From: Imperialibacter roseus
GTDB taxonomy: Bacteria > Bacteroidota > Bacteroidia > Cytophagales > Cyclobacteriaceae
Assembly: GCF_032999765.1 (NCBI RefSeq)
Contig: NZ_CP136051.1
Coordinates: 558,001-622,000 of the forward strand
Direction: 5' to 3'
Length of the DNA stretch: 64,000 bases
Position numbers and translations under genes: made by a program. Below are positions 53,264 to 62,905 of this stretch, one piece after another. The notes under the pieces were generated by a model. The model did not search any database, was not told the DNA's origin, and saw only the letters and a program-made list of their open reading frames with translations. Each line of letters opens with the position of its first letter. The stretch's first letter is position 1.

Positions 53264-54016
53264 CTACTGCCCTGTGCTAACACTGTCAGCTGGCTCAGCC
53301 AGTGGGTCAATATCCATTCCCTCCAACTCGCCCTCCAGCCTTGGAATAAATGTGGAGCCAGAGAAATCAGGATTGTTGACAATGTCGGAAATGGCCTGCT
53401 TTCTCTTTGCCATGTCTTTTTCGTTCAGTGCGATCCTGCCAAATTTGGCGGCAGCAATATCAACAGGCTTTGGCGACAAATTCTCTTTTTTCACCCAGCC
53501 TGTTTCTATCCAGGTACCCTCGTTGCGTTTGCCAACAACTTCCGCCCAGTCATCTTGCAGGCTTTTGATGGCTACGATGTCCATTTGGCTGAAGCTTTTG
53601 TCGGACTTGGTGAGCAGGTCGGGTCTTTTATAAATTGAAACATCGTCGGTGAACACAGCAGCCATGCCTCCCTCAATCACCAACAGGCTCTGTGCCCAGC
53701 CTTCCTTGCCATCGGCCAGGCTTACTTTGGCATATGCACGGTTGTTGTCGGCAGAGTCAACGGCAGATTCTCCCAGCAGGGTCAGTGTTTCCCCAATGCT
53801 GATCGAGGTGATGTACTTGCTTTTTGAGTTAGGCTCAGCTCTTACGGAGAGGTTGTCCCACACGCACACTGCGGCGAGTGGCTGTGCGCCTGCTTCGCTT
53901 TCGTCGGAGCTGGCCACGCCTTCCACTGTATCCTCATCGGTGGCGGAAGTTTTTTCTGTTTGTGAGCATGCTGCCAGGAGAAAGGTTGACAGAAAAAAGA
54001 ATGCTATCTTTTTCAT
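53264..54016 (-). CDS. SH3-like domain lipoprotein
   Basis: 250 aa. Lipobox LLAAC (Cys17), then an acidic low-complexity linker (~20-45), then an SH3b-like domain (~48-110: VCVWDNLSVRAEPNSKSKYITSISIGETLTLL ... KEGWAQSLLVIEGG). A second SH3-like part follows (~115-180: DDWAEVVGKRNEGTWIETGWVKKENL). Bacterial SH3 domains bind peptidoglycan or other envelope ligands. Function unknown. Confidence 0.82.
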   Translation of the reverse strand: MKKIAFFFLSTFLLAACSQTEKTSATDEDTVEGVASSDESEAGAQPLAAVCVWDNLSVRAEPNSKSKYITSISIGETLTLLGESAVDSADNNRAYAKVSLADGKEGWAQSLLVIEGGMAAVFTDDVSIYKRPDLLTKSDKSFSQMDIVAIKSLQDDWAEVVGKRNEGTWIETGWVKKENLSPKPVDIAAAKFGRIALNEKDMAKRKQAISDIVNNPDFSGSTFIPRLEGELEGMDIDPLAEPADSVSTGQ

Positions 54017-54481
54017 AGTTAGGTTGGTTTGGTTGTAATAGTTAAATAATTATTTCTTCAAAATAGAAATAATAAAGATGTAATGAATCATCTATTTCAA
54101 AAAAATACGCTTGGAAACTACAGTCATATCAATTGGATTGAAATACTTGTACTCTCATGATTCCCTGTAAACGCAGTGAGAATAGGATGCAAAACGAAAG
54201 CATTGCGCTCCAAAGTGACCAGATAGAAAGTGGGTGACGTTAAAGGTGAACCTGATTTCGATGAAAGAAGAAATATTTTTTCAGCACGGGTTACCTTCGA
54301 AAAGTCATATTGTAATATGCTTATATTCAGAGTAATATGCCTGTGAGATAAAATTCTATGATATTTTACATATTCAGAATAATCGTTTAAAAATATCAGT
54401 TCATCGAAATTATAGAAACATTTATATTAAATATTCAGTATAATATATTGAAATGAATGTTAAACTTAAAACCATAAAACT
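54017..54481. other. ~465-bp AT-rich regulatory region before SPFH gene
   Basis: Very AT-rich and gene-free. It contains three near-identical motifs TATTCAG-(AG/AA/TA)-TAAT(A) at 54325, 54371 and 54432 and a related palindrome-like CATATTGTAATATG at 54307. These lie upstream of the SPFH gene (ATG 54482) and may be operator sites. Confidence 0.55.
54307..54445 (+). promoter_or_regulatory. Cluster of repeated TATTCAGnnTAAT motifs
   Basis: Copies at 54325-54338, 54371-54383 and 54432-54445, with spacings of 46 and 61 bp, plus a related motif at 54307-54320. The last copy lies ~40 bp before the SPFH ATG, near where a promoter would be. Repeated dyad-like sites suggest cooperative regulator binding. 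This is inferred only from pattern. Confidence 0.4.
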
Positions 54482-55834
54482 ATGACAATCTTGGGAATTT
54501 TGGCAATTATCTTCGGGCTTTTGATGCTCTTCTTTAAATCTGCGCTGTCGGGGCGAATGTCGTCATTTAGCGATCCAAATTCAGACAGCCGGTTACCGGC
54601 TTTTTTTATGCTCTTTTCACGAGGAACAGCATTGGCCACCGTTCTGGCAGGCGCTCTTTTGGTCGCCCTACCCTACATGTTTTTCTGGGCAGAGCCGGGT
54701 TATCAGTACTTCCTGGTCTACCCCACAGGTAACACCGGGGTGGAAATGGATCAGGGTATAAAATGGAGAGGTTTTGCGAAAATCACTCCCTGGCAAAAGT
54801 TCATTGACGTGAAGGTGTTGGCTGAAGGAGCCGACAGCAAGGAGATAGAGGGCGTAATGCGTCCGATACCTATCCGCTTTATCGATCAGGTAACGGCCAC
54901 TGTGATGATCTCAGGCCGGTTCCAGTTGCCTTCCAACGAGGAGGACTTCATCAACATCGCTATCAAATACCGAAGCATGGATAACCTGGTGCAGAACACA
55001 CTGATACCAACGATCAGGGAGCAGACCAACAACACTGGCTATATGTTCGCTGCGCAGGACTACATCTCGGGTGAGGCACAAAGCTTCAGGCAGACGCTGG
55101 ATGAGCAGTTGAAGGATGGAGCCTATGCGGTGATCAAGATAGAATCGAAAGATACTGTTTTCAACGAAATACAGATGGACAGGGAAGACCGGACGATCAA
55201 GGAAATACGTGCCAGGTACACAGTGGAGAAAGTGTTGGAGAATGGTGTGCCGAAACGAATTCCGCATGAGCTGACTGAGAACAACATCATCGTGTCGCAG
55301 GTGATTGTGGATGATGTGGAGCTGGAGCCCACCTTCAAGCAGCGTTTGGAGGCCCAGCGTGACGAATCGGCCAAGCGGCAGATTGAGCAGCAGAAGGTAG
55401 AAACTGCCAAAGCCGCACAGTCGAGGATCATTGCTGAAGGTGAAAGAGACAAATCAGCCGAGCGGGTAACGCAGGAAAAGGAGCAGGTGAAGCAGCTGAT
55501 TTCGATAGAAACCAAGCTGAAGCAGGAGCGCACGAACAAAGAGCTGGCAGCTATCGCTCTGGAAACTGAAAGGCTGAAATCAGAGCAGCGAAGAGTGGCA
55601 GCCGATGCACAGGCCTATGAAAACGCCAAACTGGTAACGGCTGGTCTTACGCCACAAGAAAGGGCCGAATGGGAATACAAGACTGCCATTGGTGTGGCAG
55701 GTGAAATAGCCAAGCTGAACTTCCCTCAAACGATGATTATGGGGAACGACGGCAAAGGCGGCACTCCCCTGGAAGCGCTCATTGGGGCGGCCATGTCGAA
55801 GCAACTGACACAGCCGAATAGTTTTAAAAACTAG
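54482..55834 (+). CDS. SPFH/band-7 domain membrane protein
   Basis: 450 aa. Two N-terminal hydrophobic helices (~2-18 and ~48-70), a band-7/SPFH domain (~75-250, EPGYQYFLVYPTGNTGVEMDQGIKW ... DQVTATVMISGRFQLPSNEEDF), then a long alanine/glutamate coiled coil (~290-375: RQIEQQKVETAKAAQSRIIAEGERDKS). A short C-terminus ends the protein. Such flotillin/prohibitin-like proteins form membrane oligomers. It has an AT-rich repeat-bearing promoter region and a bidirectional terminator behind it. Confidence 0.85.
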   Translation: MTILGILAIIFGLLMLFFKSALSGRMSSFSDPNSDSRLPAFFMLFSRGTALATVLAGALLVALPYMFFWAEPGYQYFLVYPTGNTGVEMDQGIKWRGFAKITPWQKFIDVKVLAEGADSKEIEGVMRPIPIRFIDQVTATVMISGRFQLPSNEEDFINIAIKYRSMDNLVQNTLIPTIREQTNNTGYMFAAQDYISGEAQSFRQTLDEQLKDGAYAVIKIESKDTVFNEIQMDREDRTIKEIRARYTVEKVLENGVPKRIPHELTENNIIVSQVIVDDVELEPTFKQRLEAQRDESAKRQIEQQKVETAKAAQSRIIAEGERDKSAERVTQEKEQVKQLISIETKLKQERTNKELAAIALETERLKSEQRRVAADAQAYENAKLVTAGLTPQERAEWEYKTAIGVAGEIAKLNFPQTMIMGNDGKGGTPLEALIGAAMSKQLTQPNSFKN

Positions 55835-55848
55835 GGTTAAGGTAAAAC

Positions 55849-55876
55849 AAAAGCCGGTGTAACAGCCGGCTTTTTT
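55849..55876. terminator. Bidirectional terminator between SPFH and DUF5916 genes
   Basis: AAAAGCCGG (55849-55857) / CCGGCTTTT (55866-55874), 8-nt loop, T-run on the right and A-run on the left, so it can end the convergent transcripts of both neighbours. Confidence 0.83.
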
Positions 55877-55882
55877 GTTGGG

Positions 55883-58078
55883 TTAAATATTCCACCAGTA
55901 AGTAAACTTCAGCACGATGGCCCGATTTTTTACATTGAACAGGCCAGGCTCATAGGGCGTGGGCAGGTAATTGTCGGTATACACAATGAACAAATCCGAC
56001 GCCGGAGCATAGCGCCACTGAATCCGTGCATTCAGGTTCACATTGTCCTGCTGATCGTTGTACTGCAAAAAGCCCGTGAGATAGAGCTTATTGGTCATGG
56101 TCACGTCGAGGCGTGGGCCAATCAGCCAGAACTTGGTGGTGTTCCATGGCTCTGACATCACAATCTTGTTGTAGCTCGAGCTCAGGGCAATGCTTACGTA
56201 AGGCTGGAACCGGTAGCCAATATCGGTGGTGAAGTTGAACCTTGTGCCGTCGTTGTAGTAACCACCGTAGCGGGTGCTGAACCCGTAGGTGAAAACACTT
56301 TGTGGCCGACTGCTGAACTCTGTACCCCACGAGGCCCAATTGTGCTTGCTGCCCGTTTGCAAACTGTCCTTGCCTGAGTTGGTGGGGTCAAATGGAAATA
56401 GCAGCTCCACATAATCGTAGCCTCTCCATACGGTGAACTTCTCTTGTTTTCTGAAAACAAAATTGTAGCTACCAAAAAGGGTGTTGTCGGTCAGGTAGAA
56501 GTCAGGTTTGAACACGGTGTAAGTACCAAGCGTAGGGCCGTGGCTGAGCAGTAGCTTGCCCTTTGGGAAGAAGTTGTAGCTTACCTGAGGCGAAAGGCGA
56601 ATAAAATTTTTGCGGGGCACGTAACCAGCTTCGGCCGTGAAGTTTTTGCCCACATATTCGTGCTGCCATGCCACTGTCAGTTTCCTCCCGGAATACTGCA
56701 GGTTGGCAGCCTGGGTGAAGTCCTGCCCTTTCACGTCGGGGCTAAACGACTTAAGGAAGAGTGCTTTGCCGGTCAGCTTGTTGTTTGACGTGGCCAGGTT
56801 ATACTCCAGGCCCATGTTGCGGTTGTACTGCGAGTAAACCGGCTTATCCGAGCTGAGATCAGGCGTGTAGTTGATCGACTCTTTGTTCACAAACAGGAAG
56901 CCTATATTAGAACGGGCAAACACCCGGCGTTGCAGCGCCATCACGGCAAAGTTTTGCGACGGAAGGGCGGTCTTTTCAACCTTTCCCGTTTGCATATCCA
57001 TCAATCCAATCCGCCAGTTGCGGTTAATTCTTCCACTCAGTCTGGCGCCGAATTGAATAGGCACTCCCAGGCCAACTCTCCGGGAAAAGAACGGGCGAAT
57101 GGAAGAGTAGCCAAAATTGGCAAAGAGGTCACCGTTTTCCAGAAAAAACTGTCGGCGTTCCGGGAAAAACAATTCAAAGCGATCGAGGTTGGTTACCTGC
57201 CTGTCTACATCCACCTGCGAGAAGTCGGGGTTGATAGTAAGGTCGAGGTTGAGGGAAGAGGTGAGCGCTATTTTGGCATCGGCTCCCACATCGCCGGTCA
57301 CGTCGGCGTCGGTGCCTTCTTCATAGTTCTTCGTCACACGACCGAGTGTGTAGGGAATCACCGAGATGTTAGGCCCCGCTGCTGGTGGCGGCTGGTCCCA
57401 AACGAGTATGCCGGTGTAAGCCAGCGAAGCACTGGGAAACTGCCTTGGCACAGGCGCCCAGCTCGACTTCTCAGTCGTTTTCAGGTCGAGCCTGCTGAAG
57501 TTGATACCCCAGTTGGTGATGCCATTTTTGTATCGGATGCTTTTGAAAGGCACAGCCATTTCGAACACGTAGCGGTCGTCGTAATTTTTCACCGCCGAGG
57601 TCCATTTGTTGTCCCAGCTGAGATCTACCGAACCCCCGTTGTACATAATGCCATCCCATTGGGCACCAGCCGCATTGGCACCAAAACTGAAGCCATTGGT
57701 CTGATCGTCGAACGGATCCATGAACAGCAGGAAGTTGTCGTTCTTCCCGAAGCTAAAGTCCCGCCGCAGTGACTCCACGTAGTACGGGCCTTCTATTGGC
57801 CCATGAAAACAAGTGGCTATCAGATAGAGGGTGTGCTCGTCGTAGGTCATGCGCACATCGGTGCGCACCTTTGCAAAGCTGGTATCCATGGGCAGGATAC
57901 TGAAGAAATCGGTGGCCACATCCGCATCGAGCCAGGCTTGTTCGTCCATGGCACCGTCGATAACTATTGGTGAAGAGGCCTTTTGGATATGGAGTTTGTA
58001 GTCTTCGTTTTTTTTCTGAGCTAAAGTGACATGCCATGTTAAACTGAATAGCGTCACCAGGAGTAAAAAATGCTTCAC
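55883..58078 (-). CDS. DUF5916 outer-membrane protein with CBM9-like N-terminal domain
   Basis: About 731 aa from GTG 58078, where VKHFLLLVTLFSLTWHVTLAQ begins a signal peptide; an ATG at 58162 would add 28 non-signal residues. The N-terminal ~200 residues are CBM9-like (IVIDGAMDEQAWLDADVATDFF, YLIATCFHGP). Then comes DUF5916 (INPDFSQVDVDRQVTNLDRFELFFPERRQFFLENGDLF near residue 300) followed by a barrel with the terminal strand IVLKFTYWWNI. Function unknown; surface-exposed. Confidence 0.85.
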   Translation of the reverse strand: MKHFLLLVTLFSLTWHVTLAQKKNEDYKLHIQKASSPIVIDGAMDEQAWLDADVATDFFSILPMDTSFAKVRTDVRMTYDEHTLYLIATCFHGPIEGPYYVESLRRDFSFGKNDNFLLFMDPFDDQTNGFSFGANAAGAQWDGIMYNGGSVDLSWDNKWTSAVKNYDDRYVFEMAVPFKSIRYKNGITNWGINFSRLDLKTTEKSSWAPVPRQFPSASLAYTGILVWDQPPPAAGPNISVIPYTLGRVTKNYEEGTDADVTGDVGADAKIALTSSLNLDLTINPDFSQVDVDRQVTNLDRFELFFPERRQFFLENGDLFANFGYSSIRPFFSRRVGLGVPIQFGARLSGRINRNWRIGLMDMQTGKVEKTALPSQNFAVMALQRRVFARSNIGFLFVNKESINYTPDLSSDKPVYSQYNRNMGLEYNLATSNNKLTGKALFLKSFSPDVKGQDFTQAANLQYSGRKLTVAWQHEYVGKNFTAEAGYVPRKNFIRLSPQVSYNFFPKGKLLLSHGPTLGTYTVFKPDFYLTDNTLFGSYNFVFRKQEKFTVWRGYDYVELLFPFDPTNSGKDSLQTGSKHNWASWGTEFSSRPQSVFTYGFSTRYGGYYNDGTRFNFTTDIGYRFQPYVSIALSSSYNKIVMSEPWNTTKFWLIGPRLDVTMTNKLYLTGFLQYNDQQDNVNLNARIQWRYAPASDLFIVYTDNYLPTPYEPGLFNVKNRAIVLKFTYWWNI

Positions 58079-58648
58079 GTAGTAGGGGGTATTGTTTAAG
58101 AGGTTCGGGCAAAAGTAAAACCTTATTTCAAGTTTTGAACAACGGATTTGACCAACGGCCATAAGTCAGTTGATTATGGAGCCAGGTAGCATTTTCGTTC
58201 GCATGGCGACTAGCAAGTTCCATGTTTTTTCAGAAGTATTGCCTCCATCGGTGCTAGTCATATTTAGCCGCAATGAGGCTACATTTTTTTCAAGGCAAAA
58301 ATTGAAGACTATTGCTTTTTCAAATAGAAAAGTTACTTGTGTTAATAGCTGGTATTCAATAATATGGGATGAAACGCATCGTCTTAATTGATGGGTGGTT
58401 GGAACTTGTTTGCGTAAATTCTATAGATTTATAACAGGTGCCAGAATTAATTCGGCGTTTTCAGTCTGGCAATATTTATCTTATTTGTTGGTATTTTACA
58501 ATTTTTATTATAAATAATTATCCCATATCACTTTTAGCTGACTTTTTGTGGTATGGAATAGTTTTACGAAAGGTTAATAGTTAAGGCAGAATAACAGTGG
58601 AATTGGCTAAAACACCGGTTTTATTCTGCCGCTTTGAAGAGAAGAAAG
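58079..58648. other. ~570-bp intergenic region between divergent genes
   Basis: It lies between the DUF5916 and kinase genes. It is AT-rich toward the right (58490-58560), consistent with a promoter for the kinase operon. I see no gene or strong structure. Confidence 0.45.
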
Positions 58649-60373
58649 ATGCTATCGGAAGTTGACAAACGTATTATTGGGGGCTTTGTGACGGCACTTT
58701 TGCTTCTGGTTGTTACGATGTTCTTTTCCTACCGGAATATGTCACAATTTCGCTCCATCACCTTTGAAGTGTCGCACACACAAGAAGTGCTTTTTCAAAT
58801 TGAAGGGATTTATTCAAATCTTCTTGAAATTGAGTCGAGTCGACGTGGCTTCCTGCTTTATGGAGAAAAATCCTTTGAGGATACGTACAAGCAAAGGAGC
58901 AGGGATATTGCCGTACACCTGGATAGCCTGAAAAAGTTGGTAGCCGATAATGCTGCTCAGCTTGGAAGTTTGGATACTCTGGGACAGCTAATAGCGCAAA
59001 AGATTGCATTGGGAACCATGGAAAGTGTGGGTATTGGCCAGCTTCCAGCTCCGCCGAATAGAAATTCGCTGACAGGAAAGCGGCTTACCGATGCCATCAG
59101 GCGGGTGTCGGAGGGTATGAAGAGCCGTGAACGAGACCTGCTAGGCAGGCGGGTAAGTCTTGCTAACGCTTCCAATCGCCAGTTCTACCAATTGTATGTG
59201 GCCTTTGGGTTGATTATTCTGGTGATCATTATCATTACACTATATATTTTTCGAGGCCGGATGAAGGAGCGTCAGGCTGCTGAAAATGCGCTACGACAGC
59301 GCTCCGAAGAGATAAGGGATTTGTACGACAACGCACCTTGTGGCTATCATTCTCTTGACGACAGGGGTAATTTTATTGAAATAAACAATACTTTGTTACG
59401 CTGGCTGGGGTACAACAAGGATGAGGTAGTATACAAGAAGAATTTCTCAGATTTTCTGAAGGAGGAAGAGCGGGAGGTTTTCAGATCGAATTTCCAACTG
59501 TTCAAAGAAGGCGGGAGGGCGGATGCTGTTGAATTCGAGCTTGTTAGAAGTAACGGTACTTCTTTCCCAGCTATATTGAATGCAACGGCTGTAGTTGACG
59601 GAAATGGAAAATTTATCAAGGATCGTGCTTCTATCTTCGATATCACTGCCAGAAAACAGGCAGAAGAAAAGGCTCATTTTTTGAATGCCGAGCTGGAAGC
59701 ATTTAGTTACTCGGTTTCGCACGACTTACGTGCACCGTTGCGGTCAATTGACAGTTATACGAAGATTATTGCAGAAGAGTACAATGATAAACTTGACGAC
59801 GAGGGTAAAAGACTGATCAGCATTGTAATGCGAAATGCTGTCCGGATGGCCCGGCTCATCGACGATTTGCTGGACTTTTCACGCCTCGGCCGGAAGGAGT
59901 TGGTAAAATCAACTTTTAGCATGAACTTCTTGGTGCAAAGTGTGCTGGAAGAAATGGAGGTAAGGAACGATGACCCCAGGATTTTCTTGAAAAATGAAAT
60001 AGCGCTTGATGCCTGGGGGGATAAAAAAACGATACGGCAGGTTTGGTACAACCTTATCTCAAATGCGATCAAATACTCTTCCAAAGTTTACAGAACTGAG
60101 CTAACCTTTGGCTGTTATTCCGAATCACGCCGGCAGGTGTACTTCATAAAGGACAACGGCGTGGGGTTTGACATGGCCTACTATGATAAACTATTTGGTG
60201 TTTTCCAGCGGCTGCATAGTGCGAAGGAATACGATGGCACAGGAGTGGGCCTGGCCTTGAGTCATCGGATCGTTTCCAGGCACGGAGGGAATATATGGGC
60301 AGAATCTAGCCCGGGCAAAGGCGCAACATTTTACTTTAGTATACCTACCAAAAATACAAAAGATGATAGCTGA
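58649..60373 (+). CDS. CHASE3-PAS sensor histidine kinase
   Basis: About 574 aa from ATG 58649 (a TTG at 58634 would add five residues). First membrane helix ~7-27, CHASE3-like extracytoplasmic domain (~30-175: EVLFQIEGIYSNLLEIESSRRGFLLYGEKSFEDTY), second helix ~180-202, PAS (~220-335), and a kinase core with FSYSVSHDLRAPLRSIDSYTKII (His358), NLISNAIKYSS, DNGVGFDM and GTGVGLALSHRIVSRHGG. The H-box is of the bacteriophytochrome/cyanobacterial type. It overlaps the receiver gene by 11 bp, so kinase and receiver are coupled. Confidence 0.92.
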   Translation: MLSEVDKRIIGGFVTALLLLVVTMFFSYRNMSQFRSITFEVSHTQEVLFQIEGIYSNLLEIESSRRGFLLYGEKSFEDTYKQRSRDIAVHLDSLKKLVADNAAQLGSLDTLGQLIAQKIALGTMESVGIGQLPAPPNRNSLTGKRLTDAIRRVSEGMKSRERDLLGRRVSLANASNRQFYQLYVAFGLIILVIIIITLYIFRGRMKERQAAENALRQRSEEIRDLYDNAPCGYHSLDDRGNFIEINNTLLRWLGYNKDEVVYKKNFSDFLKEEEREVFRSNFQLFKEGGRADAVEFELVRSNGTSFPAILNATAVVDGNGKFIKDRASIFDITARKQAEEKAHFLNAELEAFSYSVSHDLRAPLRSIDSYTKIIAEEYNDKLDDEGKRLISIVMRNAVRMARLIDDLLDFSRLGRKELVKSTFSMNFLVQSVLEEMEVRNDDPRIFLKNEIALDAWGDKKTIRQVWYNLISNAIKYSSKVYRTELTFGCYSESRRQVYFIKDNGVGFDMAYYDKLFGVFQRLHSAKEYDGTGVGLALSHRIVSRHGGNIWAESSPGKGATFYFSIPTKNTKDDS

Positions 60374-60815
60374 AACAGAGGGAGAGCCCTATTTAGTAAT
60401 TGTAGACGACAGTGAGGAAGATGCAGAACTCACTACCAGAGTGCTCAAATCGGAAAAGTTGATCAAGAGCGTTGTGCATTTCTCTGATGGAGCGGCAGCG
60501 CTGGATTATTTCTTTTCAACTTCATTCAGAAGGCTCCCCGTTCTCATGTTGCTGGACCTGGACATGCCGAAGGTGGGTGGGCTGGAAGTTTTACGAAAGA
60601 TAAAACAAGACGAACTAAAAAAACATATCCCTATCGTGATCATGTCATCCTGTGGAGATGATAACGTAGTACGGGAGTCTTACTCCCTCGGGGTAAATGG
60701 TTTCGTAAGGAAACACGTGCAGTTTGAGAGATTCAAACAGGAGATGCTGTGCGTTGGCGATTTCTGGCTGAGAACAAACTACTATCCGGGCAACCCGAAC
60801 CAAACTGACCAATGA
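60363..60815 (+). CDS. Single-domain response regulator (Rcp1-like)
   Basis: 150 aa receiver only. Acidic pocket IVDDSEEDAEL, phospho-acceptor Asp65 in VLMLLDLDMPKVGG, Ser/Thr-type IVIMSSCGDD, Lys in FVRKHVQF. There is no output domain, so it passes phosphate on or works by protein contact. It overlaps both neighbours (11 and 4 bp). Confidence 0.92.
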   Translation: MIAETEGEPYLVIVDDSEEDAELTTRVLKSEKLIKSVVHFSDGAAALDYFFSTSFRRLPVLMLLDLDMPKVGGLEVLRKIKQDELKKHIPIVIMSSCGDDNVVRESYSLGVNGFVRKHVQFERFKQEMLCVGDFWLRTNYYPGNPNQTDQ

Positions 60816-61930
60816 GCAAACCCAGTTCTTTGCGAATATTAATCCTGGAGGATTTCGAAGAGGATGCTGATCTCTTAAAGATCAATCTTAAGAGGCAAGG
60901 CGTTGTATTTGAAGACGTTGTTGTGGACAACAGGGATGATTATGTGACTCAGCTGAGTGTCTTCAAACCGGAGTTGGTGCTCTCCGACCACCTGCTTCCT
61001 CAATTTGATTCTACTGAGGCACTCAAAATTTGCAGAGAAAAGCTGGGTGATATACCCTTTATACTTGTGACTGGCACAGTGTCGGAAGAGTTTGCCGTGC
61101 TTTGCCTTAAGCAGGGTGCCGACGACTACATACTTAAAAGTAACCTGGCACGCCTTTCTTCGGCTATTTACAGTGCCATTAATCAAAAGGAAGGAGAAAG
61201 AAAACGTAAGGAAGCCGAGGACAACCTGAAAAAACAGAATCGACAACTGAAGAAAATCAATGGAGAGCTGGATAGCTTTGTCTATAGGGTGTCGCACAAC
61301 CTCAGGGCACCACTTACTTCGGTACTAGGGCTTATTCAGCTATCGAAGCTAAACGGAGTGTCTCAAAATGAGGTCGAAAAGTACCTGAGCCTGATGGAAC
61401 AAAGCGTCGTGAAGCTTGATAATACTGTACGAGGTATACTTGATTATTCACAAAACACCCGCAAGACCCTCGAGTATGTGGCGGTCGATCTTGATGAGAT
61501 TGTTACTGAAAGTATATTCAATTTCAGGTACCTGGAGAGGTTTGACTCAATTGACATTCAGAAGGACATCAAACAAGATATTCCCTTTCATTCTGATGCG
61601 CTGAGACTCACTTTTATCTTTGATAACCTCATATCCAATGCTATAAGGTTTTCGAAAAAGCTAACAGATGATCCTCGCTTTATAAAAATATCGGCTGTAG
61701 TTGATGAAGAAAAGGCGATTTTTTCGGTCGAGGACAATGGAGTGGGCATTGACCCCGAATACCGGAATCAGGTCTTCAATATGTTTTTCAAAACATCTGA
61801 GTCGGGTGCCGGGCTTGGATTGTATATCGTTAAGGAAACTGTAGATAGGCTGAAGGGTAGCATAATTTTGAGTTCTGAGCCTGATAAAGGCACTAAGCTC
61901 ACCATACAAATCCCGAATCATGCAGGTTGA
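60812..61930 (+). CDS. Receiver-histidine kinase hybrid
   Basis: 372 aa. N-terminal receiver (~1-125; Asp59 in LVLSDHLLPQFDS), coiled linker (~125-150, KEGERKRKEAEDNLKKQNRQLKK), then a kinase core with SFVYRVSHNLRAPLTSVLGLIQLS (His162), NLISNAIRFSKKL, DNGVGIDPEYR and GAGLGLYIVKETVDRLKG. No DNA-binding output. Starts with a 4-bp overlap (ATGA) after the receiver gene; its end overlaps the convergent radical SAM gene by 13 bp. Confidence 0.92.
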   Translation: MSKPSSLRILILEDFEEDADLLKINLKRQGVVFEDVVVDNRDDYVTQLSVFKPELVLSDHLLPQFDSTEALKICREKLGDIPFILVTGTVSEEFAVLCLKQGADDYILKSNLARLSSAIYSAINQKEGERKRKEAEDNLKKQNRQLKKINGELDSFVYRVSHNLRAPLTSVLGLIQLSKLNGVSQNEVEKYLSLMEQSVVKLDNTVRGILDYSQNTRKTLEYVAVDLDEIVTESIFNFRYLERFDSIDIQKDIKQDIPFHSDALRLTFIFDNLISNAIRFSKKLTDDPRFIKISAVVDEEKAIFSVEDNGVGIDPEYRNQVFNMFFKTSESGAGLGLYIVKETVDRLKGSIILSSEPDKGTKLTIQIPNHAG

Positions 61931-62817
61931 GGAATAATCCGGTCAGGCAGGTCATACATTGCTGCCAATTCTTTCATTTTTTTATCAAGTGCTTCCGTGT
62001 AGTACTTCGGCATTTCATTTCGGTGCTCAAAGAAGCGCAAATACTTTTCAGTGAGATGTGGAAAGTGCTGTGCAATGGCATTCATCACAAGTACCTTGCT
62101 ATCAGCAGTATTATGGCCAAACAGCGTCAGGCTGGCTGGCATCACGTACCGGGCACCCGCCCTTTGAAAGGCAGTCATCATTTCATGAAGGTGTTCGCCG
62201 GTATCGGACAGATGGGGTAGTAGCGGCATCAGGCTCACTCCCGCATGAAACTGCCGGGTCAGGCAGTCGCTGAGAGTGACGAGCCTTTTCGACGGTGGTG
62301 TTGCGCCAGGCTCAAAAACATGAGCAAGCTGGTCATCAACTGTCGAGAATGAAAAGGTAATCAGCAAGCCCGAGGGAGCTTTGTCTTTGAGGTCATCAGG
62401 CAAAATGGCCTTGCTTTTTATTTCCTCCAGCAAATCAAAATCTCTGGAGATAAGATCCGACTTGGTGATCATGTGCAGGGGGAACCTGTACTTTAAGATT
62501 ACTTCAAGCAGGCTTCTGGTCAATTTAAAGGTCTTTTCTGCTTGTAAATAAGGGTCGGTTGCAGAGGAAAGCACTATGTAGCCGTACTGTCCTTTTCGGG
62601 CCCGCAGCGCCAGGGCCTTGTCAAGCAGTGCCGGTGCATTTTCCTTTACGGCCAGCTTTTCCTCCATATGCGTACCGTATTTACTACCTCTGATATAGCA
62701 GTAAAGGCAGTTGAAAGAGCAGCCGCTGTAGGGATTGACAGTGTAGTCGTCCAGAAACCAGGGGTCACGCCTTTTGGTTTTGTTGAGGATGGTTTTTGCC
62801 TGGATAAGCTGTGGCAT
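61918..62817 (-). CDS. SPL-family radical SAM protein
   Basis: 299 aa. The iron-sulfur motif is CSFNCLYCYIRG (Cx3Cx2C, near residue 33), as in spore photoproduct lyase-like proteins. Later blocks: ATDPYLQAEKTFKLTRSLLEVI, MITKSDLISRDFDLLEEI and SLMPLLPHLSDTGEHLHEM. Repair of DNA photoproducts is the type function but not shown for non-sporulating bacteria. Stop overlaps the kinase gene by 13 bp antisense. Confidence 0.88.
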   Translation of the reverse strand: MPQLIQAKTILNKTKRRDPWFLDDYTVNPYSGCSFNCLYCYIRGSKYGTHMEEKLAVKENAPALLDKALALRARKGQYGYIVLSSATDPYLQAEKTFKLTRSLLEVILKYRFPLHMITKSDLISRDFDLLEEIKSKAILPDDLKDKAPSGLLITFSFSTVDDQLAHVFEPGATPPSKRLVTLSDCLTRQFHAGVSLMPLLPHLSDTGEHLHEMMTAFQRAGARYVMPASLTLFGHNTADSKVLVMNAIAQHFPHLTEKYLRFFEHRNEMPKYYTEALDKKMKELAAMYDLPDRIIPQPA

Positions 62818-62905
62818 GAGCCTTGGGATACATAGATTACTTCTTCTGTCCCCAACTATTTGGAAGCAGAAAACTAACTACTAAAAGTAAGCAATTCAGG
62901 CTTGT

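Noticed and set aside
56930-57772. 280-codon plus-strand ORF opposite the DUF5916 gene
   Set aside because: Antisense shadow of a recognised gene.
58170-58391. 73-codon ORF between the DUF5916 and kinase genes
   Set aside because: No family, signal or operon context, in an AT-rich probable promoter region.
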